Part shown: positions 10,417-22,258 of the stretch, in pieces
Layout: each line of letters opens with the position of its first letter
Position numbering within the stretch: the first letter of the stretch is position 1
Source of the DNA: Calvatia gigantea
Taxonomy: Eukaryota; Basidiomycota; Agaricomycetes; Agaricales; Lycoperdaceae
DNA: 64,000 nucleotides
Direction of reading: 5' to 3'
NCBI GenBank assembly: GCA_025093985.1
Contig: JACAAK010000014.1
Coordinates: forward strand, 1,054,001-1,118,000
The notes under the pieces: model-generated
Told to the model about the DNA's origin: nothing
Seen by the model: only the letters and a program-made list of their open reading frames with translations
Database searches by the model: none
Program-made: the position numbers and the translations under genes

Positions 10417-11349
10417 AAATTGTGAGTCTGGTGATGAGGTATATTGTTTCCAGTACCTCATGCTCTGCTTCGAGACGAGCCGACCATGAAAAAGGATCAG
10501 ATCCTTTACCGTACCCTGCTTTTCACTGAGAGCTTAGGGCCAGAGAGGAGATGGCTGAGTTCACCTATTTCTCAATTGCCCTCGGATCGTTGGAGTACGG
10601 CTCCCAGTTTGGAGACCTGACCCTGCAAGAGGTTCCGCGGTAGCGAGCTGATAAGCGATCGTGGCGAATAATCACCGCAATTACATTAGACTTCAAGAAG
10701 AAGATTGTTGGACCCAGCGCCCCGCAAGGCTTCCCCTTCTGCAAGGTCCTGCGAGATCGCCGATTTTCTTGCACCAGCAGGTCCGCGCGTCCACGCAGTA
10801 ATTTTGCGGTTAGTCGTGATCGGGACTCCAGAGTGTTAATTTAAGGGCTCCTGACTGACATCACAGAAATGATTTTGGGACATCCGAGTCGAGTTCAACT
10901 CCGAGATGGCAACTTTGGATATTACGTGTGCCGGACACAATCACGCCGCCCGCTCCCGCATCGCCCAGGTAGACAGAATGTAGCCTGGAAAGACGGAACC
11001 TGCGGCCCTGTTGTGTTCAATCTATCGAGCCAGATATGACAAGGACTTCGGAATGGTTTGGTGTGCTGGGTTGGAAATGTTGACACAAACAACGAAAGCA
11101 ATCACGGGAGCTTAATGGGTATTGGGGGCACCATAATTAATTTTCCTTGAAGATACTTATGGGCGGGTTTAAAGCGTCTAACATGGAGGCGAGGCGGGGA
11201 GAGCCAGCGCCTCAGCGCCCAGCCGACGATAAATGAGGACGAGTGAGGAGAAGCTATTGCCAAATAGGGTGCAACATGCGAAAGTGACACCCCGCCGAGC
11301 GCCAAAGTCGCGTTCGACGTGGAGAACATAACACATACGTCAGAACATA
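10417..11349. other. Intergenic, no gene seen
   Basis: Lies between the retrotransposon and the C2H2 gene. No frame shows a recognisable motif. The last few hundred bases presumably hold the promoter of the downstream zinc-finger gene; no clear TATA box is visible. Confidence 0.5.
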
Positions 11350-12797
11350 ATGCCACGACCAACACCTACAACAACCGCAAGGGACAATGTCGAGCGCGTT
11401 CCTAATTCGCCCGCTTCCTCTGCACCCACCCCTCCCCCTTATGCTCCTCTTGACAGCGAGGACTCTTCCAGTGAAAACCTTCCGGAGCCTAGCTCAGCAC
11501 CGCAGTCCCGAGCGGATTCACAGGTTCCTGAAGAGGGGAACCCGGAAGCAGTACCAGAAGACAGTGTCACTTGCCAATGGGAGGAGTGTGGAATCGTGTT
11601 TACACATCTACCGACTTTGATTGATCACATACACAACGGCGAGTATTGAGCGTCTTTTCTAGAAAGAATTTTCAATAACGAGATATCATTAATTAACAGA
11701 ACATATTGGCGTGCATAAGTCTAGTTATACATGTGAATGGGCAACGTGCCAGCGTCGTGGTCTTCCCCAGACCTCGAGGTTCGCCTTAATATCCCATATC
11801 CGGTCACATACCGGCGAGAAACCGTTTACATGCTCTAAGCCCGGTAAGTTAGCTCCCTTACGTGTCCGATCTTCGAAAAGAAGAAACTTATTTATTTTTG
11901 CAATCCATTCCTTTTAAACTTTGTTCTCTAGAATGTGACAAGTCCTTCACTCGTTCAGACGCCCTCGCCAAACACATGCGGCTCCAACACAACATCGAAC
12001 CGCCCGCGCCCGGCAGAGGCGGGAATAGAAAACGCAAGAGAGGTGCTGAAGAACCATCCAGCTCCACTTCTGCCATGCAAGGTAATAATCAGCCACCCTC
12101 CTATCCCTCGACCTCGAGTCTCGCCGGACCATCTGGTTTCACCACCTTCAAGGTGGAGCCGCTCACACCTTCCGAGCTCATTGACGACATCACTCTTATC
12201 ACCCAACGAGACAGAGATTACTTCAGCGGTCCCCCTTATGCGAATGGTCGGCTGCAGCACCGGTCCCCCAGCCCTCACGACCGTCTGCCTTTCCCCTCCT
12301 ACACATCACTACCATTTCCCGCCAGCGGGTATTCCAACGGGAACGAAGATGAGAACGACCCTTCCGCAGATACACTTCCGGAGTATCTTGCACAGCAACT
12401 CGACCCGAAGACAGGTTTGGTCAGGGGAAGGACACCCACCATGGTCATGTATCTGTTGACTAAAGCAAAACACCGCTATGCTTTGGAAAGGCACAATGCG
12501 TTGATAGAGGAGCTTAAGGAGACGAAGCAGGAACTGAAGAGAGCCAGAGACGATAAGGAAAGAGTACTGAATGACGTTCTGCGGACATGTTTCGGGTAAG
12601 TCCTTACATTATTCTCATTTCTTTGCTTATCCGTGTTATTTTGTAGTCCCCAAGCAGAGCAATTCATTGCTCCGGTTCCAGTACCCGGTATGTCGGCTGG
12701 GATGAACATGTATCCTTCCGCAACACCCTCCCGAGATCCGGGATATAGTGTTTCTGCGCCTCCAGTTCTGCCATATATCAATGGACATGGTCGATAA
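11350..12797 (+). CDS. C2H2 zinc-finger protein, Iec1 (Ino80 complex)-like
   Basis: Four exons: 11350-11638, 11700-11843, 11932-12595 and 12647-12797. The protein has a Pro/Ser-rich N-terminus and then three C2H2 fingers. Finger 1 (C-x4-C) contains CQWEECGIVF. Finger 2 is CEWATCQRRGLPQTSRFAL...HIRSH. Finger 3 is ECDKSFTRSDALAKHMRLQH with a C-x4-C start. A basic patch (NRKRKRG) and a C-terminal coiled coil (about 35 residues, starting near ALERHNALIEE) follow. The finger set and the GLPQ insert resemble fission yeast Iec1, a subunit of the Ino80 chromatin remodeller, so a nuclear chromatin role is likely; the assignment comes from memory of the family. Intron 1 (11639-11699) has a GC donor (GCGAGT). 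It must be spliced there, because the continuous frame stops two codons later while splicing restores HIHN-EHIGVH inside finger 1. Confidence 0.85.
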
Positions 12798-14525
12798 GGC
12801 CTTTTTGACTCCTTGCTTCCGCGGCTTGTTGAGAGTGTGACTCAATGTCGTGTGCTTCCCCCCTGTTGTATTTGTTAGGTTGATCCATTGAAGTCGCTTC
12901 AAACAGCCATGAAATGGAAGTGCCCACATGAGCTTTATCATCACCTCAATGCCTCCGAAGCTGATGTTCTGACTCCAAACCTTGCTTGGCTCATCCATAA
13001 GGTTCAGGGCCAAGAACTTGTTACCGAGTATCATATCATTGCACCAAAATCCACGAATTCTAGCTTGACAAGTTGGTACTATTCGACTCCTCTTACCCCG
13101 CTTACCGAAGGAGGGATTATTCGGTTTCAAACAAATCAAACAGGTTTAAACGCAGGCAAGATAACTCCAACTAAAGCCGGAAATGGAACCACCTGGCCCA
13201 ACTCAACGGTTGCTTCTCTGTTCGATCAATCCGCTTCGTAGTGACACGTGCTTTGAAGTGGCGGAGAAGGGAGCCCATCCACTTATCGGAAATACCATGT
13301 CCCGATGGGGAGTAGGTGTTGCTAGAAGAAAGATTCTTTCTGAATTTAGGTCAAGCAATTCCGATCAGCTATGTACCCATCCATCCCTTATCAACTACGC
13401 CCGACAAGACACTACGGCGCATCACGCCGCCCAATCCCTTGCACATGCCTCGAAGCCCATAGGTGCCTTGAACTCCGTCACCGCACATATGGAATAATTC
13501 GGTTTCATGTGAGTGTTTCCATTGAATAGCCACATCATCTAATAATAATAACCAACCGTGTTCTCGGCATTATACCACCTTCTCCAACATTTGTTGGCGC
13601 CGTGTTGGTCGCGATTATGGATGATTGTCATCGGGCGGCACACAAAGTCGCCGCCCCTCAGAGGCTCATGCACGTGGTGGGTTCTGAAACCAGAGACCAA
13701 CGGAGGGGGATACTTTGAGTAAGGACATTCGCATCCGGTGGCGTAGCATATATTTGCTCATTCGTTTGCAGTGAAACATTCTTTATGTCGTTTATCATCG
13801 CAAAGAAACGTTTGTCTACATTGTTCGCTTCCGCGTAGGCCCCTGTTCGAGTTGAACCGCTGCGCCGTAGCCGATGACCACACAACTGCGGTCTACCGCG
13901 ACGTATTTTCGGGATCCATGCCTAGGTCTATTCTTGGAGCTCTGGAGGCGCGAGAGTGACACTGGAGGGAATCGTTACCCTTCGGGCGGGTTCCGACAAG
14001 GGCGGTCGAACATTGTTCGATGATATGCCCGATCATTCCAGTTTTATGCCCCTATTCGATGCTATTTCCTGGTAATGATATGCCGGCAAAGATCCAGGCA
14101 CTAATTTTGTACCAAGTGGATGCGACCACAGGACGCGAAACTCTCAGGAATCTAAGAGGTTCCTCACTTCCCTGATGTCCCCGTTCGAAGCCGTTCTGGG
14201 GACACATTAGCCAAATTTTGCCACTGCTACACCAACTAAGGTATTTTAGGACCGGGAAGGGTTTTGGTGCGGTTCTGCCCAAACAAAGGGCTTTTTACTC
14301 CGCAAATGTCCCATCATTCCATAATTCCGGCCTTCGTCGGCATCGTGGAGGATGAATAGACGGCGAAGTTGACTCCTTGAGCCTGGCTGTGCAGGCCACA
14401 ACAGACGGGGGATTATCTCAGAAAGTTGTTCTCCAAACGGGGAGAATATGGGGTTGAACAAATGGTATTTAACAGACACGAATCCAAGGACCGACCGCAC
14501 CACCTTCGTCTGATTCTAACACAAG
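12798..14525. other. Intergenic, no gene seen
   Basis: Short open frames only, none with motifs or coherent splicing. The region before 14526 should contain the promoter of the first DyP gene. I found nothing else I can support. Confidence 0.5.
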
Positions 14526-16401
14526 ATGGCAACTAAAGTTAATCCGAGCAACATTCAAGGAGACATTCTGTAAGTAATGATCCCCTGCTATAAGGTGATA
14601 GTGACGATCCTCATGCCCCCTTTTTTTTATCAGCGGTGCAGGTCTCCCCAAGAAGGTCGAAACCTTCATCTTTTTTCAAATCACCAATGCGAAGAATTTC
14701 GTCCAAGACCTCAAGGAATTGGCCCCTCTGATCAAGACCGTCGATCAAGTCCTTAAGGACAGAGATGATATCGACAAACACAAGAAAAGCGGAAAGGGGG
14801 GCACAGTCGAAATGGCCGGCGTGAACATTGCTCTGACCTATACCGGCCTTCGCGCTGTCAGTTATACACATATTTTATTTAAACTGGATCGTGCTGATGA
14901 TTCCTTGAAAAGATTGGCATTACGGACGAGAAGATGGCTGGAACTTCCCTGTCAGCGGATCAAGATATCTTCAAGAAAGGCGCGGTGGCGGACGCTCCAA
15001 CCCTTAATGACCCCATGGATGGGGACAAGCCTAAGTGGGACCCCGAGTTCCTGGAACAAATTGACGGTGTCATTCTGGTTGCTGGTGACTGCGAGAAGAC
15101 CACAAAGCATAAGATCCACGAGGTGACCAAAATCTTTGGTCACGGCGCAAAGAAATCGTCGATACATATCATCAGGAGCATTGACGGTGTTGTCAGACCA
15201 GGAGATCAGACCGGTCACGAGCAGTAAGTGTTAAGTGCTTTTGAACTTTCTTCGAGAGAATTAATGCTGGCGGTATAGCTTTGGATTTATGGATGGTATT
15301 TCTAATCCCAGTGTCATTGGTTTCGATCCCGTCCTACCGGGACCAACTCAAGTGGACGCTAAATTCCTCCTCACGGGCTACACCACGGGTCAACCGGACT
15401 GGACGGCTGATGGAAGCTTCCTCGTCTTCCGATATCTTCTTCAACAAGTTCCCGAATTTGACTCTTTCCTAAAGGAAAATGCATTGAAGAAAGATCCTGT
15501 GACTGGGGGTGACCTTTCAGTAGAGCAGGGGAGTGAGTTACTTGGTTCAAGGTTGGTCGGCCGTTGGAAGAGTGGTGAGTAATGCTAAGTTTGATCGCAA
15601 TGGCTGGTATTAATCATTTATGTGTGTCTTGTCCAACAGGCGCCCCAATCGATGTGACTCCTTTCAAGGATGACCCTGTTTTGGCAAAGGATGCGAACAG
15701 GTGAGAACCAGACCAGCGACCGCAGTTGCAATTTTTCTTAACGCCAAGTATACAGGAACAATGACTTCTCGTTCGAAAATGAGTTCCGGGATATGCACAA
15801 ATGCCCATGGGCTGCACATATTCGTCGCTCCAACCCGAGAGCAGACTCCACTCGCTTGGGAGAGCATGCACTTGATAATCGTAAGATCGCGAGGCGTGGA
15901 ATAGCCTTTGGTCCAGAAGTGACTCCGGAGGAGCATACCAAAGGTACCACCAAACACGAGCGGGGTTTGCTCTTCGCTTGTTATCAATCCAACATCCAGA
16001 CCGCTTTCCGGTTCATCCAGCAAAGTAAGTACAACTGGTCGTGGACCTCGCCCCCCATTTCTTACTCGCTATGTTATAGGCTGGGTAAATAACCCTACCT
16101 TCCCATTCATTGGCAATGACGCTGCTCCAAGCTCCGTCCCCGGGTCAGTTATCCCAACGATTATCATTCAAACCATCGATTGATAGGCGTTAATTTTAGT
16201 TTGGACCCCCTCATTGGCCAAGGCTCTGCGACTGTACCCCGAAATATAACTGGATACGACCCCACCACGGCGAATGATCCCTCACAGAAGCCATTGTCAA
16301 TGCCTGATTTCGTCATCACCCGTGGTGCAGGATATTTCTGGACCCCATCTATCAAGACCTTGCGCGAGATTGATACTCTCATAACTAGTGCTAGTGATTG
16401 A
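14526..16401 (+). CDS. DyP-type (dye-decolorizing) heme peroxidase, copy 1
   Basis: Eight exons (14526-14569, 14634-14856, 14913-15223, 15279-15574, 15640-15700, 15756-16024, 16080-16143, 16200-16401) encode 489 residues. DyP peroxidases use H2O2 and a heme to oxidise dyes and phenolics. The family GxxDG motif is present as GFMDG (residues 195-199), with the catalytic Asp at 198. The proximal heme-ligand His is in AAHIRRSNPR (His333). The N-terminus, MATKVNPSNIQGDIL, starts directly at the conserved QGDIL motif. No secretion signal is visible, so this form may be intracellular. All reading phases close. A paralogue with the same intron positions lies at 26447-28311 on the opposite strand, so the two genes converge. 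Substrate is unknown. Confidence 0.93.
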
Positions 16402-16665
16402 ACACCTTCGGTGTAGATACCTTGATGATTTTTTGGACAACCCTTACCTGTGTAATTATAACTTACGGCTGGTTTTCTATGCATCATTGCACATATATCT
16501 TGCTACAAACCTTAACGCGCTTTCTCCTCGTGTTTTGAGCTTATTCGACAGTGGTGCTGCGCAAGAAGTCAAACTTGATGGAGAAAGCCGCATAGAGCAC
16601 GCTGAGAGATTCATAAAAGGCCTGTATTCGAGCATTGACCGGCGACTCGACCACGATGCCGGGCC

Positions 16666-17421
16666 ATGATCTCAGTTTCAAACAAAAGGTCAAATCCGTC
16701 CCCTAAGCGAATGGACTTTCGTTTACCCTCTCTCCAGAAACTGTTCCCTAGCTTCGACATACTTCCATATGATAATGACTACGACGTTGAGTTCTATAAG
16801 GAAGATAGGACTGGAATCTTACAACCTCGCCGACATTGGTGCTTCCTTGTAGAAGTCACCGAATGCGTTCCGTGGCTCCGCCCTACATACTTCGCCAAGG
16901 ATGTCAATGGGGAGCAGATCTTCATCGCCTTCCACACGGACGACAGGTCGCCAAAAATCATGCGTGATTGCAAGGTTGGGGACACCCTTGCCATCATGTA
17001 TGCTAACAGTCACGCATTCATGGACGGGAAGGTCGGTATTCGCGTTGAGAGCAATGACTCAATTCATGTATGTCTGTGGGGCAGCACCATTACATTAGAA
17101 TGACCACACCACCCAGCTGTTCCACTGCGATCTCAAAACTGTTCTGGAACTCGGAAAGGCTCTGAATTCGAAGGCAGGTTCTTGTCGTGCCTGTGGAAAG
17201 CCAGCGACCTCCCAATGCGCTAAGTGCGCTGTGAAATACTGCACCAAGGTATTTTTCTCCTGTTCCAGTGGTGCACAACCTTTGACGTTAAAAATGCATT
17301 GCAGGAATGTCAACTTGCTGATTGGAAGCCAAAACACAAACAAGAGTGTGTTGTGGGGCAGCGTATCCACCAATGGAGGAGTTTTGACTGGTGGAAATTT
17401 GATTACTTTCGGTCCCCGTGA
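16666..17421 (+). CDS. MYND-type zinc-finger protein, copy 1
   Basis: Three exons (16666-17067, 17117-17248, 17305-17421) encode about 215 residues. The N-terminal two thirds is a domain I cannot name, with motifs such as FHTDDRSPKIM and CKVGDTLAIMYA. The C-terminus is a MYND zinc finger (C-x2-C...C-x2-C-x4-C-x3-C...H-x3-C; SCRACGKPATSQCAKC then KECQLADWKPKHKQEC). MYND fingers bind proline-rich peptides in partner proteins. The next gene downstream encodes the same architecture with introns at matching places inside and before the finger. The start is uncertain: ATG 16666 is the longest frame and ATG 16711 (MDFRLPSLQK) the alternative. A small 5' exon like that of copy 2 was not found. Function is unknown. 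Confidence 0.82.
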
Positions 17422-17648
17422 TAACGTCGATGAAGGACTGAATTAACATTTGGGTTTACTGTGATTTTTTGAATTGTTGGAGCGATTTTCTTATGAACAA
17501 TACAAACGTTCCAGTCTGATAAATTAGGCGTGTCCGACCCTGAGTTGCGTCTACAAAGGGCTGCTGCTCGACTCCTGCATTCTGCAACAATCATAACTGA
17601 GGAGAACCTTTCGAACGACATATACACCTACACCAACTCTCTAACGCT

Positions 17649-18442
17649 ATGTCTACCCTCGATGTTGACGTCAAGAACAAGGTATGTCCTTATACTTAAC
17701 CGTGTCTCCTCCACAGTAGCCCCTGACATGACCCCACCACTCATAGGCTTTTTTCCCCCCTTTCAAACAACTTCCGGAGTATGAATTCGACCTTCGATTC
17801 TACAGGGAGAGCTACGGTAGTGTTCTCGAACCGCGCAAACATTGGTGTCTTCTTGGAGAGGTTGTCGAAATAATGACACTTTTGCGGCCCCTTTACCTCG
17901 TGAAAGACATGACGGGAAGCGAATTCATTATTGCCTTCTATACGGACGACCGATATCCCGAAGTTCTTCGTGAATGCAAGGTTGGGGACACAATGGCGGT
18001 CATGTATGCCCATATGCATTGTTTTGTGGACGGCCAGATTGGCGTCCGGGTGGAGGAAGCAGAAACTGTAAAGGTATTCATTGGGATTTTCATGTTTGAA
18101 TAATTCTTTCCCATATAACTGACTACTTTCGTTCTAGGTCATACGATGCGATCTCTCGACACTTGTGCGTGTTGGTGAAACAATGCACACTAAATCCCAC
18201 CGGTGTAATACTTGCGGGAAAGAGGGGACATCACGGTGTGCTAAGTGTACGATGAGATATTGCAGCAAGGTAAATGAAACTCGTATAGCGTTCTTGAATA
18301 CCTAAAAGATGACTTCTTTGCGTACCAGGAGTGTCAAATGGCAGACTGGAAGCAAAAGCATAGGGCCGAGTGTCGTGCCGGCCAACAGATACTGCAATGG
18401 ATGAAGTTCAATTGGAGATCCTTTGATGATTACAGATACTAA
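17649..18442 (+). CDS. MYND-type zinc-finger protein, copy 2
   Basis: Four exons (17649-17681, 17747-18073, 18138-18269, 18329-18442) encode 201 residues. Exon 1 codes for only 11 residues (MSTLDVDVKNK). The N-terminal domain matches copy 1 throughout: HWCLLGEVVEIM against HWCFLVEVTECV, FYTDDRYPEVLRECKVGDT against FHTDDRSPKIMRDCKVGDT. The C-terminal MYND finger is complete (CNTCGKEGTSRCAKC, then ECQMADWKQKHRAEC). It lies only 227 bp after copy 1 in the same direction, so the pair arose by tandem duplication. Exons 3 of both genes that can be compared have identical lengths (132 nt). The N-terminal domain is not one I recognise. Confidence 0.88.
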
Positions 18443-18709
18443 CGCGGACGCCAAATGTATCTCTACGAAATCTGAGGGAAATTTTTAAAAAATTAGAATG
18501 ACACCGGTTCACCCGTTATTTCTCATCCGGTGTGAGGGATTGCGAATCTGGTGACGATTCTGCGCGTCTTTGGCGTTCCATGATGCAATACTCTCCCCTC
18601 TTACCGGATCAGTCCATCCCGGTGGGTGATTGCATATGTTTGTTTCGGGGGCTGTTACAGGCCCAAGTCGAACCTCGCAAGTCCGTTCGAATTCGAGCAT
18701 CGATTTACC

Positions 18710-20057
18710 ATGTACAGCACGAGGAAACGCAAACGCCATCCCGACCACTTTGACAAACGAATTCAGCGTTATGACGACCAAGAAGATGACCGGTATTATA
18801 GTGCTCAGCAGCATAAATCAGAACAAGACCCCAATCTCTTCATTCAAGCGCATGAAGCGGATCTCCGTCGGGGACCACCAGCCCGGCAGCTGGCTAAATC
18901 ATTAGAAGTCGTGGAATATTTTGAACCCCCAGGGGGTTCTGGGCCCAAAGTCAAGCAGGCGATTGGCAGCGCTTTAATTCAGTGGACCGGTGGGACTGTT
19001 CTTGCAAACAAACCCTTCGACGGGGATGAGGAGGAGACCATCAACCTTGGCGTTCAAAAAGCCGCCAGAAACCAACATACTACAAGGGACGGGCCTGGAA
19101 TATGGGTTGACAGGTAGGTAACCTTACAAAAGTACTCGAAGATTCACCTCCAGGGCTCTCTTCCGTTCCTTGACTCATCTCGCCGTTAAGGTCAACAGCG
19201 ATGACAGGTTCACAAGTCAATTTCTCTTCTTTTATGCTCGCATTTTGGACACAAAGCTGATGTTGCTTGGCGCAGATACGATGCTCGCCTTTTGTTAGAT
19301 GCCCTACCTGATGCCACCTCTCCGTCAAGGCCCACTTCGGCGCAATCAGCCCCTGGTTCACCATCTGGGTGGTCCGACCTTCCATCGGACACAGAAGAGA
19401 CATTTTCGTTCTCGCCGGAAGAGGTTAATGATTTCAGAAACGAGAAACGTCGACGGCTACTTGAGCAGGCTCACGAAGAACGGGTCAAAGCTCGCCTTGA
19501 AGAAGAGAAAGCTGAGGCCCAGGAAACGGTTAGCGATGACCCTTGGGGTGGTAGTGATGAAGAGGTAAGATCACCTGAGGTATTAATGTATTCATAGGCT
19601 CACCCCTATGTTGCAGCCTGATGATGCTCAGAAAGAACTTATGCGCAGAACGGCGACCCATCTACTTTCATCCCCCAACCCCGCTCAACTTGAGATGCGA
19701 ATCCTTGCAAACCATGGCGCAGATAAGCGGTTCGCCTTCTTGAGAGGACGATGGGCCAGGAATTGGCGTCTTATCAAAGCCAAGTTACGTGTTGAGAAGG
19801 AAGAGAAAGAGCGCAAAGAGAAAGAGGAAAATGAAAGGAAAGGGTTGGGTATACTTACAGGTTACGACTCCGACTCCAACTCAGAAGGCGGGGACTCTCA
19901 TCGGGAGGTGACGGGGAACCAAACGGATAAGCAGGAGGAAATACCTGGTGGACAGGGTGACGAAGCTAAGAAAGAGATGCGGCGGCAGAAAGCCAAGGAG
20001 TGGGCAGAAAAGAGGCGACTTGCTGTCACCGAACTGAAAGGTGACAATGATACATAA
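18710..20057 (+). CDS. SWAP/SURP-type splicing regulator-like protein
   Basis: Three exons (18710-19113, 19276-19564, 19617-20057) give 377 residues. Splicing exon 1 to exon 2 creates GIWVDRYDARLLLDAL, which matches the DRY part of the DRY_EERY domain found at the N-terminus of SWAP and CLASRP alternative-splicing regulators. A basic Glu-rich helix (EKRRRLLEQAHEERVKARL) follows. Exon 3 then has a SURP-like module, ELMRRTATHLL...ADKRFAFLRGRW, which in splicing factors contacts SF1 or other partners. The C-terminus is a charged coiled coil. A nuclear RNA-processing role is therefore inferred; no RS domain is visible. The 162-bp first intron contains an open 54-bp segment with splice-like ends (19154-19207) that may be a cassette exon. 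Confidence 0.72.
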
Positions 20058-20149
20058 TTAATTAATGTGTGCTTAGAATCTACGGGAAAGGGCCATAGGA
20101 AGAACACTCGGGGGTATACTTAGGACTCCTGCAAGGCTTGATAGATATC

Positions 20150-20962
20150 TCAATAATTCTTTTCGTCGTTGTATAAATCCTCCTCTTCTGGACCAATTGT
20201 TTGCGTTTGCGTTAGATCTACCTCGACTGGCCGCCAGAATCCCAGAAACTGGGCGACACTGGCATAGAGCGATGACATGAGTCCAGTCATGAGCAGGACC
20301 ATGCGGATAAAAGGCACGAAGGGGGGGAGAAGCAGAGCCATGAAATCCTAACGTAATGCGGCCGTAAGCTGATGTATTTTACGAGCCGAGAGAAATATAA
20401 ACGTACGTCTGGATGGTAAAAATCTTCCTGCTTTGCTATATAATATAAACCGTCTTCCTCTCTTCGCAGTGTCAGCCGCACGCAGAGCCTGCAAAGTAGA
20501 TGAGCCTATGAGTGATCCCCTATGCGTCGAACTACCTTGACGGCGCTGGCTCAATTGGGAGCCAAAACAACCTGAACCATTGGGCGATGTCCAAGAACAC
20601 GTAACTATGTTCTGGATCCCAGACTAACTCGCTGTTACTTGGAATCTCTGGCGACCGCATAATTTCATGCACTCACCAACACTGCTCACTCTGAGATCGA
20701 CACGAGGGCTCAGCAGCCTGTACCACCTACCCAATGTGTCCGGTTAGCACCTAGCAACGGAAGTGACCGAAACCACACCGCACTGGTAAATTCCCAATAC
20801 TGTCTTGCGTGAGTTGGGTCCCCTCTCAACCGCACACACAGGATGACGCAGCGCGACGTCGGGCGTCATATACTGCATCACTGCCCTCTTTTGTATGTCT
20901 GGAGAAGAGGTTGAAGTCAGGCGAAGGACGACTTCGGCTATTTCTTCGGCTGGATTCTCCAT
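20150..20962 (-). CDS. SigF-like NTF2-like domain protein
   Basis: A small multi-exon gene on the minus strand. Its N-terminus, MENPAEEIAEVVLRLT, is the standard start of fungal SigF-like NTF2-like proteins; an upstream in-frame ATG at 20983 would add seven residues. After the first splice the protein continues IYQWYRLLSPRVDLRV. Later exons give SYVFLDIAQWFRLFWLP, then REEDGLYYIAKQEDFYHPD, then a hydrophobic C-terminal helix (FMALLLPPFVPFIRMVLLM) before LGFWRP. The NTF2 fold forms a cone-shaped pocket, and the C-terminal hydrophobic stretch suggests membrane association. The donor of the second intron is uncertain: GA|GTGCAT near 20668 keeps the frame but leaves an intron of only about 41 bp. 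Biochemical role is unknown for the family. Confidence 0.78.
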
Positions 20963-20983
20963 GCCCGTTCCTCTGACCCTCAA

Positions 20984-22258
20984 TGAGAGCTTGTGCTCAG
21001 GTTGGAATGGCGAGCAGGCTCAAGGCTTCCTGATTAGCTTTTGTGAATGTGAGTGGCTGGGTGGTCCTGGTGGCCGTAGGTTTGACCGCTCAACGACCCA
21101 CCAACAACTGCGGGGATTCCCTTTGATGCGCACAACGACAAATGACGTCGGCGGTTGGCTGTGATGCATGTGACGCATGGTACCGGGCTGTTCTTCAAAC
21201 TTCAAAGCTTCAAGGCAGCCAGTCAGTAGCGAAATCACGTTGCTTCATACCCGACGTTTACACTATTCCCCGCAAAATTCCTACAATTTTTCGGGCGATA
21301 TCGGTGGATCAGATTCCACCCAGTCAAAGACACACGTTTTGCTACGATCCAAAACATTGTACCACACCCGGGCCGCAGAGAATAAATATAACTGACCTCT
21401 AGGCCTTGACAAACAAGTCTTCAGGAACTCCGAGGAAGCCGTTTCCCGCTCCCCGACGGAAGATAATCCACAGAACAGATCACAGCGTACAGGGTACCCA
21501 GGCTCAGGAGATTCTTGTGGGAGAATAAGTCCCTCACTATTCCCTTAAAAGCCCTACTGCTTCTCAAGCCAAAATATGTCAGGAAAAGGTTTTATTAATG
21601 GAAACCAACAGGCACAATAAATACGGATTTCACTAACGACCACCACATACACGAGGTGGGTAGCATATTTCTAGAATACCAAGAATATCCCACCCTCTTC
21701 GTCATGGTTTTCAGTAAATACACCACTGTACCCAGAGCTGGCTTCCTAGGGAGTCAGCTGAGGTGTGGTGCAATTTCTTGTCCAGTTGGCAGACAGATCG
21801 CGGAAGAAAGAATAGGGTTTGTGGCAACCCGTGTACCTGAGCAGACTAGATGGGTCATAGGACGCCGTACCTGTAAAATAGTAGGAGAAGATCCCATTGA
21901 TGTGGAGCCCCGCTGTCGCATAAGATGAGAGTCTAGCTAGTACCGCAGGGAACGCCAATGGAAGCCAAAAGCTGAGGATCCATGTCCGCGGCACCATCTC
22001 GCCCTGGGTTATGGAATAGGCTTGAATCCACAGACAAATCCTTGATTACTCTGGGAGGTCGTGTAACCTGAACCCAAAAGGTTCTGAGTTCCAGGGCCAA
22101 CTTAAGCACATCTCTGTCCAAGGCTGTGTTTCGTTCCTCCAGAAGTAACTCGGCGCGCAGAACCGTGGGTTTGGAGAGTTCTCTGAGGGCTCCCAGAAAT
22201 CCCACCGTCGGGGTATATAACGCAGTATAAAGAATTGTAAAATTAGGAAAACTGCAAA
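20984..22258. other. Intergenic, no gene seen
   Basis: About 1.3 kb between the divergently read SigF-like gene and the FAH-family gene. Open frames are short and show no motif. The last 50 bp hold the TATA element of the FAH-family gene. Confidence 0.5.
22214..22220 (+). promoter_or_regulatory. TATA box of the FAH-family gene
   Basis: TATATAA lies 39 bp upstream of ATG 22259, followed by a second AT-rich TATAAA at about 22226. This would place transcription start very close to the ATG, giving a short leader. It is a sequence match only. Confidence 0.5.

Noticed and set aside
13800..13900. T-loop-like GGTTCAACTC on the minus strand
   Set aside because: The acceptor stem and anticodon arm cannot be formed around it; likely chance.
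16689..16737. Candidate small intron in the first MYND gene, to mimic the 11-residue first exon of copy 2
   Set aside because: The donor and acceptor phases do not match, while the unspliced frame is fully open.
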